Assembly: GCA_017546455.1 (NCBI GenBank)
Contig: JAFYWY010000048.1
Coordinates: forward strand, 1-57,606
Source of the DNA: Opitutales bacterium
GTDB lineage: Bacteria; Verrucomicrobiota; Verrucomicrobiia; Opitutales; UBA953
Direction: 5' to 3'
DNA length: 57,606 nt
The position numbers were made by a program, and so were the translations under genes. Below are positions 8,471-17,331 of the stretch, piece after piece. Positions within the stretch are counted from its first letter, which is position 1. Each line of letters opens with the position of its first letter. The notes beneath the pieces are model-generated. The model searched no databases and was not told the DNA's origin. It saw only the letters and a program-made list of their open reading frames with translations.

Positions 8471-8968
8471 ATGAAAAATTCTACCGCCCCGATGAATTTT
8501 GGAGAAGTACTCGCCTCCGTCGGACTCAGAAGCACGCGTCCGCGCCTGACGATTTGGGAAGCCGCCTATTACTACGAAGGACATTTCACCGCCGAAGACC
8601 TGCTGATCGCGGCACGCAAACTCTATTCGAAGATTTCCCGCGCCACGGTCTACCGCGCCCTGCCGGACCTGATTCGCTCCGGAATTCTCAGTGAACTCAA
8701 CGTCGGACGCGACTTTAAGTACTACGAAAGCACGCGCAACGCCGGCACCTTCAAAGGACATATCGTCTGCACGAATTGCGATAAAATTATCGAGTTCGAC
8801 GCCCCTTTCATGGACTGGTACGGACGTGCCATCGCCGAAAAAAACGGCCTGACCTTTATCACGCAGCACCTGCAAATCACGGCACGCTGCCCGAATTGCA
8901 ACCGCGAACAGGCAGCCGCCGAAAGCACGCCCGCAACCGGCAACCCGAAAACAGAAAATCACGTTTAA
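8471..8968 (+). CDS. Fur-family transcriptional regulator
   Basis: 165 residues. The N-terminal winged helix includes RSTRPRLTIWE and the recognition region ISRATVYRALPDLIRSGIL. The C-terminal dimerisation domain keeps both structural-zinc pairs, CTNC (about 98-101) and CPNC (about 139-142), and the HIVC segment that follows FKG. Such proteins bind DNA with a metal (iron, zinc or manganese) or sense peroxide; the sequence does not settle which. The long N-terminus and the low-complexity tail after CPNC are unremarkable. It is divergent from the lipoprotein operon and upstream of the DUF4091-hemE cluster, where haem synthesis would fit an iron regulator. Confidence 0.9.
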   Translation: MKNSTAPMNFGEVLASVGLRSTRPRLTIWEAAYYYEGHFTAEDLLIAARKLYSKISRATVYRALPDLIRSGILSELNVGRDFKYYESTRNAGTFKGHIVCTNCDKIIEFDAPFMDWYGRAIAEKNGLTFITQHLQITARCPNCNREQAAAESTPATGNPKTENHV

Positions 8969-8983
8969 CCTCCAATACGAACA

Positions 8984-10678
8984 ATGAAAATCGCTCCGCT
9001 CCTCCCTTTCCTCGTCTGTACCTTGGCCGCCCCCGCCGCCAACGCCTACACTCACAACCAGATTGCCGATGAAATGAGCTACGTCCCCGCCGGCGATCTT
9101 TCCGCCGTCGCCGAAAATTTCCTCGGAGAAAAGCGTGCCGCCTGGCGCGGCGAACGCGTGCTCGTCCGCGTCAAAACCGTACTCCCGGAAGATGCGGAAA
9201 TTTCGGCCGGGCTGTCCGTCATCAGCGGAACGAAAACCGTCAAGTCCCGCGCGCGCGCAGAATACGTGCGCTCGACGCTCGGGCAAGGCGGCAAGCCCGT
9301 CGCCGACATCGTCGAGCCCGAGGGCGAAGTTACCCTCCGTACCCAATCCGAGAAAATCGTCATTAAGCCGGCTGCACCCCCCTTTAAAATTCCGGCGGGA
9401 GAAGCCGTCATCCTCGTTTCCGCAGACATCGCGGCCGACGAAAATCCCGGTACGCTCGGTTTAAATTTATCCGTAAACGGCAAACCTCAGCCCATCGCCG
9501 AGATCGAAGTCCTGCCCGCCGTGCTCCCGCCGCCGCAGGATTGGAAAATCCACCTCGACCTATGGCAACACCCGGAAGCCGTCGCCCGCTGGACCGGCAC
9601 AAAACTTTGGTCGCGGGAGCACTTCGACGCGATGAAGCCGCTCATGAAGCGCCTCGCCGACGCCGGCCAAAAAGCCGTTACCTGCTCCATCATCGAAGAG
9701 CCTTGGGATCACCAGACACGCGACCACTGGAGCTCGATGGTTCAATGGCGCAAAACGAAATCCGGCGAATGGGCATTCGACTATACGGCGTTCGATAAAT
9801 ACGTCGATTTCATGATGAATGAGGTCGGCATCCGCGAACAGATTTCCTGCTATACGATGGTTTCCTGGTCGCTCAAAACCACATACTTCGACGAAGCTTC
9901 CGGAACCGCGAAAACCATTTCGCTCGACCCGAAATCGCCGGACTACGACGCGACGTGGAAGGCGTTTCTGACCAACTTTCGCGCCCACCTGAAACAACGC
10001 GGTCTGCTCGAAAAAACCTGTATCGCACTCGACGAACGCCCGGACCATCTCGTCAACGCCGCCCGCGGAGTCGTCGAAAAATACGCACCGGAACTCAAAA
10101 TCGTTTCCGCCGTCGACCGCCCGACGAAGATGGCCCATTTCGTCTACGACATCTCTGCCGTCTTCCAGCATTCCGCAGGCCTTCAGGAGCTTGCCGATTC
10201 CCGCCGCAAAGAAAACCGCAAGACAACCTGCTACGTCTGCACGAATCCGGCGAAACCGAATACGTTCCCGCATTCCGCGCCGGCCGAACCGCATTGGCTT
10301 TTGCTCTACACCTCGGCCAACCGCTTCGACGGATTTCTGCGCTGGGCGTACAATTCCTGGGTCGATAATCCCTTTGCGGATTGCCGCTGGCCGAAGCGCT
10401 ACTGGCCCGCGGGAGACTGCTTCCTCGTCTATCCCGGCAACCGGACAACGCTCCGATTCGAAACGCTCCGCGACGGCATCGAAGATTTTGAAAAAATCCG
10501 ACTGCTCCGGGACGCTTCCCGTCAGACAGACGCCTCCGATGCGCTCAAAAGCGCCGTCGCGGATTTGGAAAACTACCTGACGACGACGTTCACGGTCGAA
10601 GCCGGTTTCGGCAACGCACACAGCAAGCAGGTCCGTGACGCCCGCAAACTCATCGATGACGCCTCCCGCCGTCTGTAA
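8984..10678 (+). CDS. Secreted DUF4091 protein, glycoside-hydrolase-like
   Basis: A 564-residue exported protein: signal peptide ending ANAYT, a beta-rich N-terminal domain (about 25-180), and a TIM-barrel-like region beginning PQDWKIHLDLWQHPE. The DUF4091 signature is at the end (GFLRWAYNSWVDNPF, WPAGDCFLVYPG, LRDGIEDFEKIRLL). The domain is found with family GH123-like glycosidases, and an acidic pair (IIEEPWDH, near residue 231; ALDERPD, near 348) could be catalytic. The substrate is unknown; a host or dietary glycan is an inference. It starts 15 bases after the Fur-family gene. Confidence 0.8.
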   Translation: MKIAPLLPFLVCTLAAPAANAYTHNQIADEMSYVPAGDLSAVAENFLGEKRAAWRGERVLVRVKTVLPEDAEISAGLSVISGTKTVKSRARAEYVRSTLGQGGKPVADIVEPEGEVTLRTQSEKIVIKPAAPPFKIPAGEAVILVSADIAADENPGTLGLNLSVNGKPQPIAEIEVLPAVLPPPQDWKIHLDLWQHPEAVARWTGTKLWSREHFDAMKPLMKRLADAGQKAVTCSIIEEPWDHQTRDHWSSMVQWRKTKSGEWAFDYTAFDKYVDFMMNEVGIREQISCYTMVSWSLKTTYFDEASGTAKTISLDPKSPDYDATWKAFLTNFRAHLKQRGLLEKTCIALDERPDHLVNAARGVVEKYAPELKIVSAVDRPTKMAHFVYDISAVFQHSAGLQELADSRRKENRKTTCYVCTNPAKPNTFPHSAPAEPHWLLLYTSANRFDGFLRWAYNSWVDNPFADCRWPKRYWPAGDCFLVYPGNRTTLRFETLRDGIEDFEKIRLLRDASRQTDASDALKSAVADLENYLTTTFTVEAGFGNAHSKQVRDARKLIDDASRRL

Positions 10679-10700
10679 CCCGCCGTCCTTCAACGTTTAA

Positions 10701-11756
10701 ATGACGCCTCCGCCCATGAATTCCCGCGAACGTTTTCTCGCCGCCGCCCGCTGCGAAGCTACGGACCGCCCGCCGGTCTGGATTATGCGCCAAGCCGGAC
10801 GCTATTTGCCGGAATACCGAGCGCTCAAAGAACGTCACGACTTTCTGACGCTCGTAAAAACGCCGGAGCTCGCGGCGGAAGTCACGCTTCAACCCGTACG
10901 CCGCTTCGAGACGCTGGACGCCGCCATTACTTTCAGCGACATCCTCGTCATCCCCGAAGCACTCGGCCAAAACTACCGCTTCGGCAACGGCGGCATTGCG
11001 ATGGAATTCACACTCGATTCCCCCGAACAAATCCGACGTTTGGCGGCCGCCGACGCCGTTTTTGAAAAGCTCGCCTACGTCCCCGCCGCTCAAAAAATCG
11101 TACGCAAACAGCTCGGCGATACGCGCGCCCTGCTCGGCTTCGCGGGAACGCCCTGGACGCTTGCGACCTACATGATCGAAGGCGGATCCGCCAAGCAATT
11201 TTCCAAAATCAAGGCACTCGCCGCCGAACAGCCGGAAGCCTTCAGCGCCCTGATGGAAAAGCTTTCCGACGCGATTATCATTTACCTGAAAATGCAAATC
11301 GACGCCGGCGTAGACGCCATCCAGCTCTTCGATTCTTGGGCTGCCCTGTGTACTGCGCAGGAATACGAGGCCCTTTCCCTAAAATGGATTCGCAAAATCA
11401 TCGCCGCCCTTCCCCCGGAAACGCCGGTTATCGTCTTCGCCAAAGGCATGGCACATTTCGCCAAGGCCGTCGCGGAAAGCGGAGCCAGCGTGCTCGGCAC
11501 GGATTGGACGCATTCCCTCAGCGACATCCGAAAAAGCCTTCCCGCCGGCACGAAACTCGCCCTGCAAGGCAATCTCGACCCGGCGGTTTTGAACTTCGAA
11601 AACGCCGGAATCGTGCGGGAACGCACGCGCGCAATTCTCGACGAAATGGCGGGCGACAACGGGTTCATCTTTAATCTCGGCCACGGAATCCAACCCTGCG
11701 CACGCATCGAAAACGTCGCCGCCATGCTGGAGGAAATCAGCCATGCCCAACGATAA
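10701..11756 (+). CDS. hemE: Uroporphyrinogen decarboxylase
   Basis: 351 residues. The enzyme removes four carboxyl groups from uroporphyrinogen III to give coproporphyrinogen III in the cytosolic haem pathway. Diagnostic segments: PVWIMRQAGRYLPEYR at the N-terminus with the substrate-binding Arg residues, AITFSDILVIPEALG, the active-site stretch GFAGTPWTLATYMIEGG, and NLGHGIQP near the C-terminus. ATG 10701 or the in-frame ATG at 10716 could be the start; neither has a clear ribosome site. The last 14 bases overlap folB. Confidence 0.96.
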   Translation: MTPPPMNSRERFLAAARCEATDRPPVWIMRQAGRYLPEYRALKERHDFLTLVKTPELAAEVTLQPVRRFETLDAAITFSDILVIPEALGQNYRFGNGGIAMEFTLDSPEQIRRLAAADAVFEKLAYVPAAQKIVRKQLGDTRALLGFAGTPWTLATYMIEGGSAKQFSKIKALAAEQPEAFSALMEKLSDAIIIYLKMQIDAGVDAIQLFDSWAALCTAQEYEALSLKWIRKIIAALPPETPVIVFAKGMAHFAKAVAESGASVLGTDWTHSLSDIRKSLPAGTKLALQGNLDPAVLNFENAGIVRERTRAILDEMAGDNGFIFNLGHGIQPCARIENVAAMLEEISHAQR

Positions 11757-12120
11757 AATCCGCATCGAAAAAATCCGCGCCTACGGCTACCACGGCGTCT
11801 TCCCGCACGAAAAAAGCCAAGGACAGAATTTTTACGTTTCCCTGACCCTTGCACTCAACCTGCAAGATGCAGGCAAGAGCGACGATTTGGAACAGACGGT
11901 CAACTACGCCGCCGTCGTCGCCCGCGTCGTCGAAATCGTTTCCGCCCGCCCAGGATTCAATCTGATTGAGGCGCTCGCGGAAAAAATCGCCGCAAGCCTG
12001 CTGCGGGACTTCCCGCGGATTGATACGATTGACGTCGAAATCCACAAACCCGAAGCGCCGATTCCCACGCCGTTCGGCGACGTCATCGTCTCCGTTTCCC
12101 GCACGCGCGAGAACCTGTAA
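11743..12120 (+). CDS. folB: Dihydroneopterin aldolase
   Basis: 125 residues. It splits 7,8-dihydroneopterin into 6-hydroxymethyl-dihydropterin and glycolaldehyde in folate synthesis. The family hallmarks are present: GYHGVFPHEK, TVNYAAVV, LIEALAEKIA with the conserved Glu, and HKPEAPIPTPFGDV. A GGAGGA ribosome site lies inside the end of hemE, and the start overlaps hemE by 14 bases, which suggests translational coupling. Confidence 0.93.
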   Translation: MPNDKIRIEKIRAYGYHGVFPHEKSQGQNFYVSLTLALNLQDAGKSDDLEQTVNYAAVVARVVEIVSARPGFNLIEALAEKIAASLLRDFPRIDTIDVEIHKPEAPIPTPFGDVIVSVSRTRENL

Positions 12121-12184
12121 TTCGGATTCGACGGCATGAAACTCCGGACTTAAGCTTTAATTTTAGAAATCTAATCTTCCTGCA

Positions 12185-12838
12185 ATGAGCGAAGAACTGA
12201 AATGCCAAATTTGCGGAGCTCCCGCGACCGTCCATCTGACCCAGATTATTAACGGGAAGATGCGCAAAATCCATCTCTGCGAAAAATGCGCCGCCAAGCA
12301 CAACGCCACGGAATTGCCGCTGATTAAATTCGCCGAAATGATCACGAAAAAGCTCTTCGGCGAAAAGCTCGGCAAAGAAATTCTGGAAGGCACGGCCAAA
12401 GCGTTTTCGGAAAAGGATTTGAAGCTCGGAAAGCAGTGCCCGAAATGCGGGATGAGCGAAAGCGAACTCGAAAAGCATGAACGCTTCGGATGCCCGCAGT
12501 GCTATGAAACATTCGCCGAAGCACTGAACGCCCTATTGCCGAAAATCCAGCACGCCAATGCCGCGCCCGAAGGCTGCGCTCCGGCGCCTGCCGCCCCTGC
12601 GAAGAAGCACAAAGTCGCGGCGAAGATTTCTGTCGAAACCCTCGAACAAGCGCTCCGCGATGCTGTTGCAAAAGAAGATTACAAGCTCGCCGCCACGCTG
12701 CGCGACCAAATCACGGCGTTGAAAAATAAGCCCGCCAAGCCGGCCCGTAAAAAGGCCGTTGCCAAAACCGCGTCCGCAGGCAAGAAAGCCCCGGCGGCAA
12801 CAAGCACCGCCAAACGTTCCCGAGGAGGAAAAAAATAA
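12185..12838 (+). CDS. mcsA: McsA-like activator of protein arginine kinase
   Basis: 217 residues with the McsA order. It has two zinc modules (CQIC and CEKC near residues 7-40, then CPKC and CPQC near 85-108) and a UVR motif (ALRDAVAKEDYKLAATLRDQ, about 158-177). It ends in a long Lys/Ala/Pro-rich tail (about 180-217), which B. subtilis McsA does not have as far as I recall. McsA binds and stimulates McsB. The stop overlaps the McsB start by one base (TAATG), typical of a coupled pair. Confidence 0.88.
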   Translation: MSEELKCQICGAPATVHLTQIINGKMRKIHLCEKCAAKHNATELPLIKFAEMITKKLFGEKLGKEILEGTAKAFSEKDLKLGKQCPKCGMSESELEKHERFGCPQCYETFAEALNALLPKIQHANAAPEGCAPAPAAPAKKHKVAAKISVETLEQALRDAVAKEDYKLAATLRDQITALKNKPAKPARKKAVAKTASAGKKAPAATSTAKRSRGGKK

Positions 12839-13914
12839 TGAGCGACCTGAAACGTTTCCTCGCCGATTCCAATCTGCTCCCGCACCGCTCGCTCCCGATC
12901 CTGATCAGCTCCCGCGTGCGCCTGGCGCGCAATCTCGCCGACAAAGTTTTCCCGGAGCGTCTCTCCCCGCAAGAGCGTGAAGACATCAAACAGTGCATCC
13001 TCGCAACCCTGAAAAAGCTTCCGGAACTTGCCGACTCCGTTTGCTTCGAAATGCACGACCTCGCGCTTTCCGAAGCGGAAATGCTCGTCGAGCGCCACCT
13101 CATTTCCAAAGAGCTTGTCGAACGCGAAGGCGCCGCCGTCGTCATCTCTCCCGACCGGAAGCTCTCAATCATGATCAACGAGGAAGACCATTTTCGTATT
13201 CAGGTAATGGATGCGGAAATGAATCTTTCCCTGCTCGCGGAAACCGCCCGTTCACTCTCCGAAGCCATCGCTCGGGAACTCCCCTTCGCGAGCTCGCCCC
13301 GCTACGGCTTCCTGACCGCATGCCCGACCAACCTCGGCACCGGCATGCGCGTCTCCGTCATGGCCCACCTCCCGGGGCTCGTCATGGACGGACAAATGGA
13401 AAAAGTCGTCCGCTCGCTCAATATGTGCGGCCTCACCGTGCGCGGTTCGCTCGGCGAAGGCTCCGACGCCGCAGGAAGCATCTTCCAGATTTCCAATCAA
13501 CGCACACTCGCCCAGACGCCGCAAAAAATCGCCGACACTCTCCAGGACTGGCTTAAAAGCCTCGTCGAGCAGGAACGTAATGCACGCCGCCGCATCGTAC
13601 GCCGCAACAAAAGCATTTTCTGCGATCAGGTCGGGCGCATCTACGGCGAATCCCGCTTCGGCATGCTGATCTCCGAAGGCGAAGCCCTGACCGGACTCTC
13701 GCTCATGCGCCTCGCCTGCGACCTCGGAATTTTCCCGGAATACACCCGCGTTCGCTTCGACGAATTGCTCATCGAAACACAGGACGCCCATATCCGTTTC
13801 CGCAACAAAATCGCGGGAACGGCCAAGCCGAGTGAACTCGCAGACCGCTGCCGCGCTACGCTCTTCCGCGAGACCTTCGCGACGCTACCGCCGCCGGACT
13901 TCTCACGGATATAA
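12838..13914 (+). CDS. mcsB: Protein-arginine kinase McsB
   Basis: 358 residues. McsB phosphorylates arginines on proteins and marks them for ClpCP degradation in Firmicutes. Seen: the nucleotide-binding SSRVRLARNL segment, the guanido-kinase signature TACPTNLGTGMR with the catalytic Cys, and RGSLGEGSDAAG. The C-terminal segment ADRCRA resembles the allosteric phosphoarginine motif RDxxRA but lacks its first Arg. A strong AGGAGG lies at 12823-12828. No ctsR or clpC is adjacent, unlike the Bacillus operon, so targets and partners are unknown. A terminator follows. Confidence 0.92.
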   Translation: MSDLKRFLADSNLLPHRSLPILISSRVRLARNLADKVFPERLSPQEREDIKQCILATLKKLPELADSVCFEMHDLALSEAEMLVERHLISKELVEREGAAVVISPDRKLSIMINEEDHFRIQVMDAEMNLSLLAETARSLSEAIARELPFASSPRYGFLTACPTNLGTGMRVSVMAHLPGLVMDGQMEKVVRSLNMCGLTVRGSLGEGSDAAGSIFQISNQRTLAQTPQKIADTLQDWLKSLVEQERNARRRIVRRNKSIFCDQVGRIYGESRFGMLISEGEALTGLSLMRLACDLGIFPEYTRVRFDELLIETQDAHIRFRNKIAGTAKPSELADRCRATLFRETFATLPPPDFSRI

Positions 13915-13951
13915 TCGCAGACCCGCGAACTCGACGGAATCGAGAAACAAC

Positions 13952-13992
13952 AAAGGCGTCCCCGAATTACTCGGGAACGCCTTTTGTTTTTC
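13952..13992. terminator. Intrinsic terminator after mcsB, shared with convergent fhs
   Basis: AAAGGCGTCCCCG pairs with CGGGAACGCCTTT (one mismatch-type pair) and is followed by TGTTTTT on the plus strand. An A-rich flank allows use from the minus strand too. One arm carries the over-represented CGGGAACGC motif. Confidence 0.85.
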
Positions 13993-13999
13993 CGGAAGA

Positions 14000-15631
14000 T
14001 TAAACACCGAGCATGCCGGTGATATTGCCTTCCGCGTCCAAATCGATGGATTCCGCGCAGGGCACTTTCGGCAGCGCCGGCATACGCATGATATCGCCGG
14101 TAAGCGCGACGAGGAAGCCGGCGCCTGCAGCGATTTCAAAGTCGCGAACCGTGATCTTGAAGCCTTTCGGGCGGCCAAGCTTGGTAGGATCGTCGGAAAG
14201 CGAATTCTGCGTTTTCGCCATGCAAATCATCATCTTGTCGCCGCCGGCAAGCGCCAGGGATTCAAGTTTCTTCTGCGCCTTCGGGAGGATGACAACGCCG
14301 TCCGCGCCGTACATTTCCTTGGCAATCGTTTCGAGCTTTTCTGCGACGGGAACGTCGAGCGGGTAAAGCGGCTTAAATTCCGGAGAAGGCTTTTCGCAGG
14401 CTTCGCAAACGAGCTTGGCCAGCTCCGTGCAACCCGGTCCGCCTTCCGCGAACGAGCCGGCGTAAGCAGCGGGAACTCCCTGTGCGGCACAGAAGCGCTC
14501 GACCGCAGCAAATTCTTCCGGTGTATCCGTCGGGAACTTATTGAGCGCAACGACGATCGGACGACCGAACTTCTTCGCGGAGTCGATGTGCGCACCGAGA
14601 TTTTCCAAACCGCGTTCAACTGCGGCAACATCCGTTTCTGTGAGCTCTTTCAGCCCCTTTCCGCCGTGCATCTTGAGCGCACGAATCGTCGCAACGATGA
14701 CAACGGCGTCCGGTGCGATGCCTGCCGAACGGCACTTGATGTCGAAGAATTTTTCCCCGCCCAAATCAAAGGCGAATCCGGCTTCCGTAATGGCGTAATC
14801 CGCATAATTCATCGCCATTTTCGTCGCGATAACGGAATTGCAGCCCTGCGCGATATTGGCAAACGGGCCACCGTGAACGAACGCAGGAACGCCTTCGACG
14901 CTGGACACCAAATTCGGCTTCAACGCTTCCTTCAAAATCGCCATGAGCGAACCGGTAACACCGATTTCTTCCGCAAAGACCGGCTTGTTTTCGACGTCAA
15001 AACCGACAACCATCTTGTTCAGACGCGCACGCAGGTCTTCGTAGTTTTCCGCAAGGCAAAGAATCGCCATGATTTCGGAAGCCACCGTAATGTCAAAACC
15101 GCTTTCGCGCGGGACGCCGTTGCCGTTGCAACCGACGACGATGTGGCGCAGCGAGCGGTCGTTCATGTCGATCACGCGCTTCCAGGTGATGCGGCGCGTA
15201 TCCAAACGCGTGTTACGGAAGTAGAGCTTGTTGTCGATTGCTGCGGCCAGCAAATTGTGCGCCGCCGTAATCGCGTGGAAGTCACCCGTAAACTGGAGAT
15301 TGATTTCCGTTGCCGGCTGAACCGTGCTTTTCCCGCCGCCGGTTGCACCGCCCTTGCGGCCGAAAACCGGTCCCATCGAGGGCTGACGCAGCGCGAGCGC
15401 AACGCTCTTGCCGATGAGCTTCATGCCCTGAGCCAAGCCGATGGACGTCGTCGTCTTGCCTTCGCCCGCCGGAGTCGGCGTAATCGCGGAGACAAGAATC
15501 ATCTTGCCGGGCTTTTTGCCGGAATTCAGCGCTTCAAGAGCAATTTTGCCCTTATCGCGACCGTAGGGTTCCACCATTTCGGCAGGAATCCCGAGTTGAG
15601 AAGCCAAGGAGAACACAGGAAGTTTTTCCAT
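14000..15631 (-). CDS. fhs: Formate--tetrahydrofolate ligase
   Basis: 543 residues, the usual length. It makes 10-formyl-THF from formate, THF and ATP for one-carbon metabolism and purine synthesis. Signature stretches: SAITPTPAGEGKTTTSIGLA (the ATP loop), RQPSMGPVFGRKGGATGGG, and VAINKFP-like VVALNKFPTDTPEE. The gene is monocistronic, convergent with mcsB and divergent from tRNA-Ala. Such ligases are common in acetogens and fermenters, but on its own this gene does not show acetogenesis. Confidence 0.96.
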   Translation of the reverse strand: MEKLPVFSLASQLGIPAEMVEPYGRDKGKIALEALNSGKKPGKMILVSAITPTPAGEGKTTTSIGLAQGMKLIGKSVALALRQPSMGPVFGRKGGATGGGKSTVQPATEINLQFTGDFHAITAAHNLLAAAIDNKLYFRNTRLDTRRITWKRVIDMNDRSLRHIVVGCNGNGVPRESGFDITVASEIMAILCLAENYEDLRARLNKMVVGFDVENKPVFAEEIGVTGSLMAILKEALKPNLVSSVEGVPAFVHGGPFANIAQGCNSVIATKMAMNYADYAITEAGFAFDLGGEKFFDIKCRSAGIAPDAVVIVATIRALKMHGGKGLKELTETDVAAVERGLENLGAHIDSAKKFGRPIVVALNKFPTDTPEEFAAVERFCAAQGVPAAYAGSFAEGGPGCTELAKLVCEACEKPSPEFKPLYPLDVPVAEKLETIAKEMYGADGVVILPKAQKKLESLALAGGDKMMICMAKTQNSLSDDPTKLGRPKGFKITVRDFEIAAGAGFLVALTGDIMRMPALPKVPCAESIDLDAEGNITGMLGV

Positions 15632-15712
15632 AATGCCGAGAGCATAAAAATGCCGTGAGGGGAACGCAAGCGGCGATTCTTCAAAACGAATCGGGAATAA
15701 AATATTTTCGTG

Positions 15713-15741
15713 TTGACGAATATAAGAAAAAAAGGCTTAAT
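15713..15741 (+). promoter_or_regulatory. Sigma70-type promoter of tRNA-Ala
   Basis: TTGACG (15713-15718), a 17-base spacer and CTTAAT (15736-15741). The expected start is about 16 bases before the tRNA. Confidence 0.65.
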
Positions 15742-15763
15742 CGAGCACAATCCTTTCTTTTAC

Positions 15764-15839
15764 GGGGGCGTAGCTCAATTGGTAGAGCGTCTGCATGGCA
15801 TGCAGAAGGTCGTCGGTTCGATTCCGATCGTCTCCACCA
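15764..15839 (+). tRNA. tRNA-Ala(GGC)
   Basis: A full 76-base cloverleaf. The acceptor GGGGGCG pairs with CGTCTCC (two G-U pairs). The anticodon stem TCTGC/GCAGA encloses the loop ATGGCAT with anticodon GGC, reading GCC. The T loop is TTCGATT. Discriminator A and an encoded CCA end at 15839. Confidence 0.96.
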
Positions 15840-15846
15840 AATTTTT

Positions 15847-15879
15847 AAACCGAATCAGTTCACGCTGCTTCGGTTTTTT
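15847..15879 (+). terminator. Intrinsic terminator of tRNA-Ala
   Basis: AAACCGAA pairs with TTCGGTTT and is followed by TTTTG, starting eight bases after the tRNA CCA end. Confidence 0.8.
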
Positions 15880-16172
15880 GTTTTCCGGCGGACGCAACCA
15901 ATGCCTACGGGAAAAAGTGCGCAGCTCGTTCCATTGCACCGCAGGATCCTCAGGAATGTAAGCAAGTCCTCGTTCGGCGTATGGCACAAGAGCTCCAGTC
16001 CGCGGGTTTCGGCGATTATCTGCACCCGCGGTTATCCAATGTCGTGCACCTTCGGCGCACATATTCTGACGGGCAGGATGAAAGAAAGCTTGAAACCAAA
16101 TCTAGAAAAACGAATTTCTGGAGCTTTCCAATAGGATTGCCACCGCTCCACTCCGGCATAAAATGGCCGTTT
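15880..16172. repeat. Spacer holding rearranged repeat segments A1 and A2
   Basis: There is no convincing gene between the tRNA-Ala terminator and the DUF3592 protein. Two segments recur in the spacer before aroE (17874-17969). Bases 15903-15954 match it in reverse complement (core GCTCGTTCCATTGC versus GCAATGGAACGAGC), and 16098-16139 match it directly (core AATTTC-GGAGCT). The order and relative orientation differ between the two loci. On the minus strand 15903-16062 reads as an open peptide ending IPEDPAVQWNELR, which suggests a decayed coding repeat. Confidence 0.55.
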
Positions 16173-17246
16173 ATGAAAAATGAGCTCCCGACTCTGCCTT
16201 CCGCCGCATCTCTGCGTCTGGAAAGCGAAATCCGACCGGACGAACCCGTCTTGTTTGCCGGACAACCCGTTGCCCGAGGCTTCAATGAGCTGACAAAAAC
16301 CTTATTTCTTTCCGCGCTGTTTGTCCTGATCGGTTACCCGCTAATGTTGAATACATTCGTTGCCGAACTCAGCGCTTCGTGGCAATGGGTTAAGTGGCTA
16401 CTCTATACGTTCTTTGTGCTGAGCATTCCGATGTGCATCGCGCTCATGTCTTCGCCGTTGCTTCTGAAGCGTCTGCGAAAACAATCCGCTTTTGTGCTGA
16501 CGGACCGACGTGTGATTGTCCTGAAAGCGCTCCCGTTCTATTCGAAAATCCAATCCTTCGGCATTGAGCCCGGCATGATTGAATCCGTTTGCCTGCACCG
16601 CGACGGCAGCGGCGACCTTTTGCTCGCTTCCGAAAGCGGACGCGGATGGCTCCGTGATATCCCGCGACTAAAGCAATTCGTCACGGCACTGGGGCGCTTA
16701 GGCGTACAAGAGCCGAATGCGGAAAAATATGCGGAACACACGCTTCGAGCCGCACGGACAGGCCTGATAAAACAATCGCTTACTTTGGCTGCGTTGGTAA
16801 TTTTCTGCCTTCTTACAAACTCATCGGTAAACATAGACGACACCTTGCGAGCAAACGGCGTACGGACGGAAGCCAAAATCGTCGGCATCAGCGAAGAAAA
16901 AAGCTTAGGAGGAAGAAGCTCGCGGACGGTTTATCGCCCCATCGTTCTCTTTTCCACGCCGGACGGCCAAAAGCATTGGCAAAAACTTGGACATGTTGAC
17001 GGCATCTACCTGATTAGTTCCGACTACGACAGGCCGGCATCCGTCGGCAAGAGCGTGGAGATTGTTTACAACCCCGCCGATGTCTCGGAACTCGTCGTCG
17101 CGGAAAACTCCGACCGTTTCCGACAAGCCATGATCCGCTACATACGCAATATCGCCGTACTCGTGATTATCGGGACTGCTCTAATGTTGATCGGAAACAT
17201 TCGGGCTTGGTTTTTCGGACAACGGATTAAGCGCGGCGAGGTTTAA
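16173..17246 (+). CDS. DUF3592-type membrane protein
   Basis: ATG 16173 (MKNELPTLP) is chosen because upstream in-frame sequence lies in the repeat spacer. The 357-residue protein has predicted membrane segments near residues 42-62, 74-96, 200-218 and 325-348. A bacterial PH-like segment (LTDRRVIVLKAL, residues 112-123) follows the first pair. A DUF3592-like region (about 230-320: RTEAKIVGI, YRPIVLFSTPDG, VEIVYNP) is followed by the last membrane segment. Its function is unknown. It stands alone between tRNA-Ala and a terminator at 17271-17304. Confidence 0.75.
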   Translation: MKNELPTLPSAASLRLESEIRPDEPVLFAGQPVARGFNELTKTLFLSALFVLIGYPLMLNTFVAELSASWQWVKWLLYTFFVLSIPMCIALMSSPLLLKRLRKQSAFVLTDRRVIVLKALPFYSKIQSFGIEPGMIESVCLHRDGSGDLLLASESGRGWLRDIPRLKQFVTALGRLGVQEPNAEKYAEHTLRAARTGLIKQSLTLAALVIFCLLTNSSVNIDDTLRANGVRTEAKIVGISEEKSLGGRSSRTVYRPIVLFSTPDGQKHWQKLGHVDGIYLISSDYDRPASVGKSVEIVYNPADVSELVVAENSDRFRQAMIRYIRNIAVLVIIGTALMLIGNIRAWFFGQRIKRGEV

Positions 17247-17270
17247 TTCGCGTTCCGGGCTCCGCAACTA

Positions 17271-17304
17271 AAAATCCGCAAGCTTCGTCGAGTTTGCGGA
17301 TTTT
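17271..17304. terminator. Bidirectional terminator between convergent genes
   Basis: AAAATCCGCAA pairs with TTGCGGATTTT across a short loop, so it works for both the DUF3592 gene (plus) and the FmdB-like gene (minus). Confidence 0.8.
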
Positions 17305-17331
17305 ATGCATTCGGAAGATGCCGGACTCGCC

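Noticed and set aside
15775-16062. Minus-strand open frame across tRNA-Ala and the repeat segment
   Set aside because: Half of it is the complement of the tRNA. The remaining part is described as a repeat remnant.
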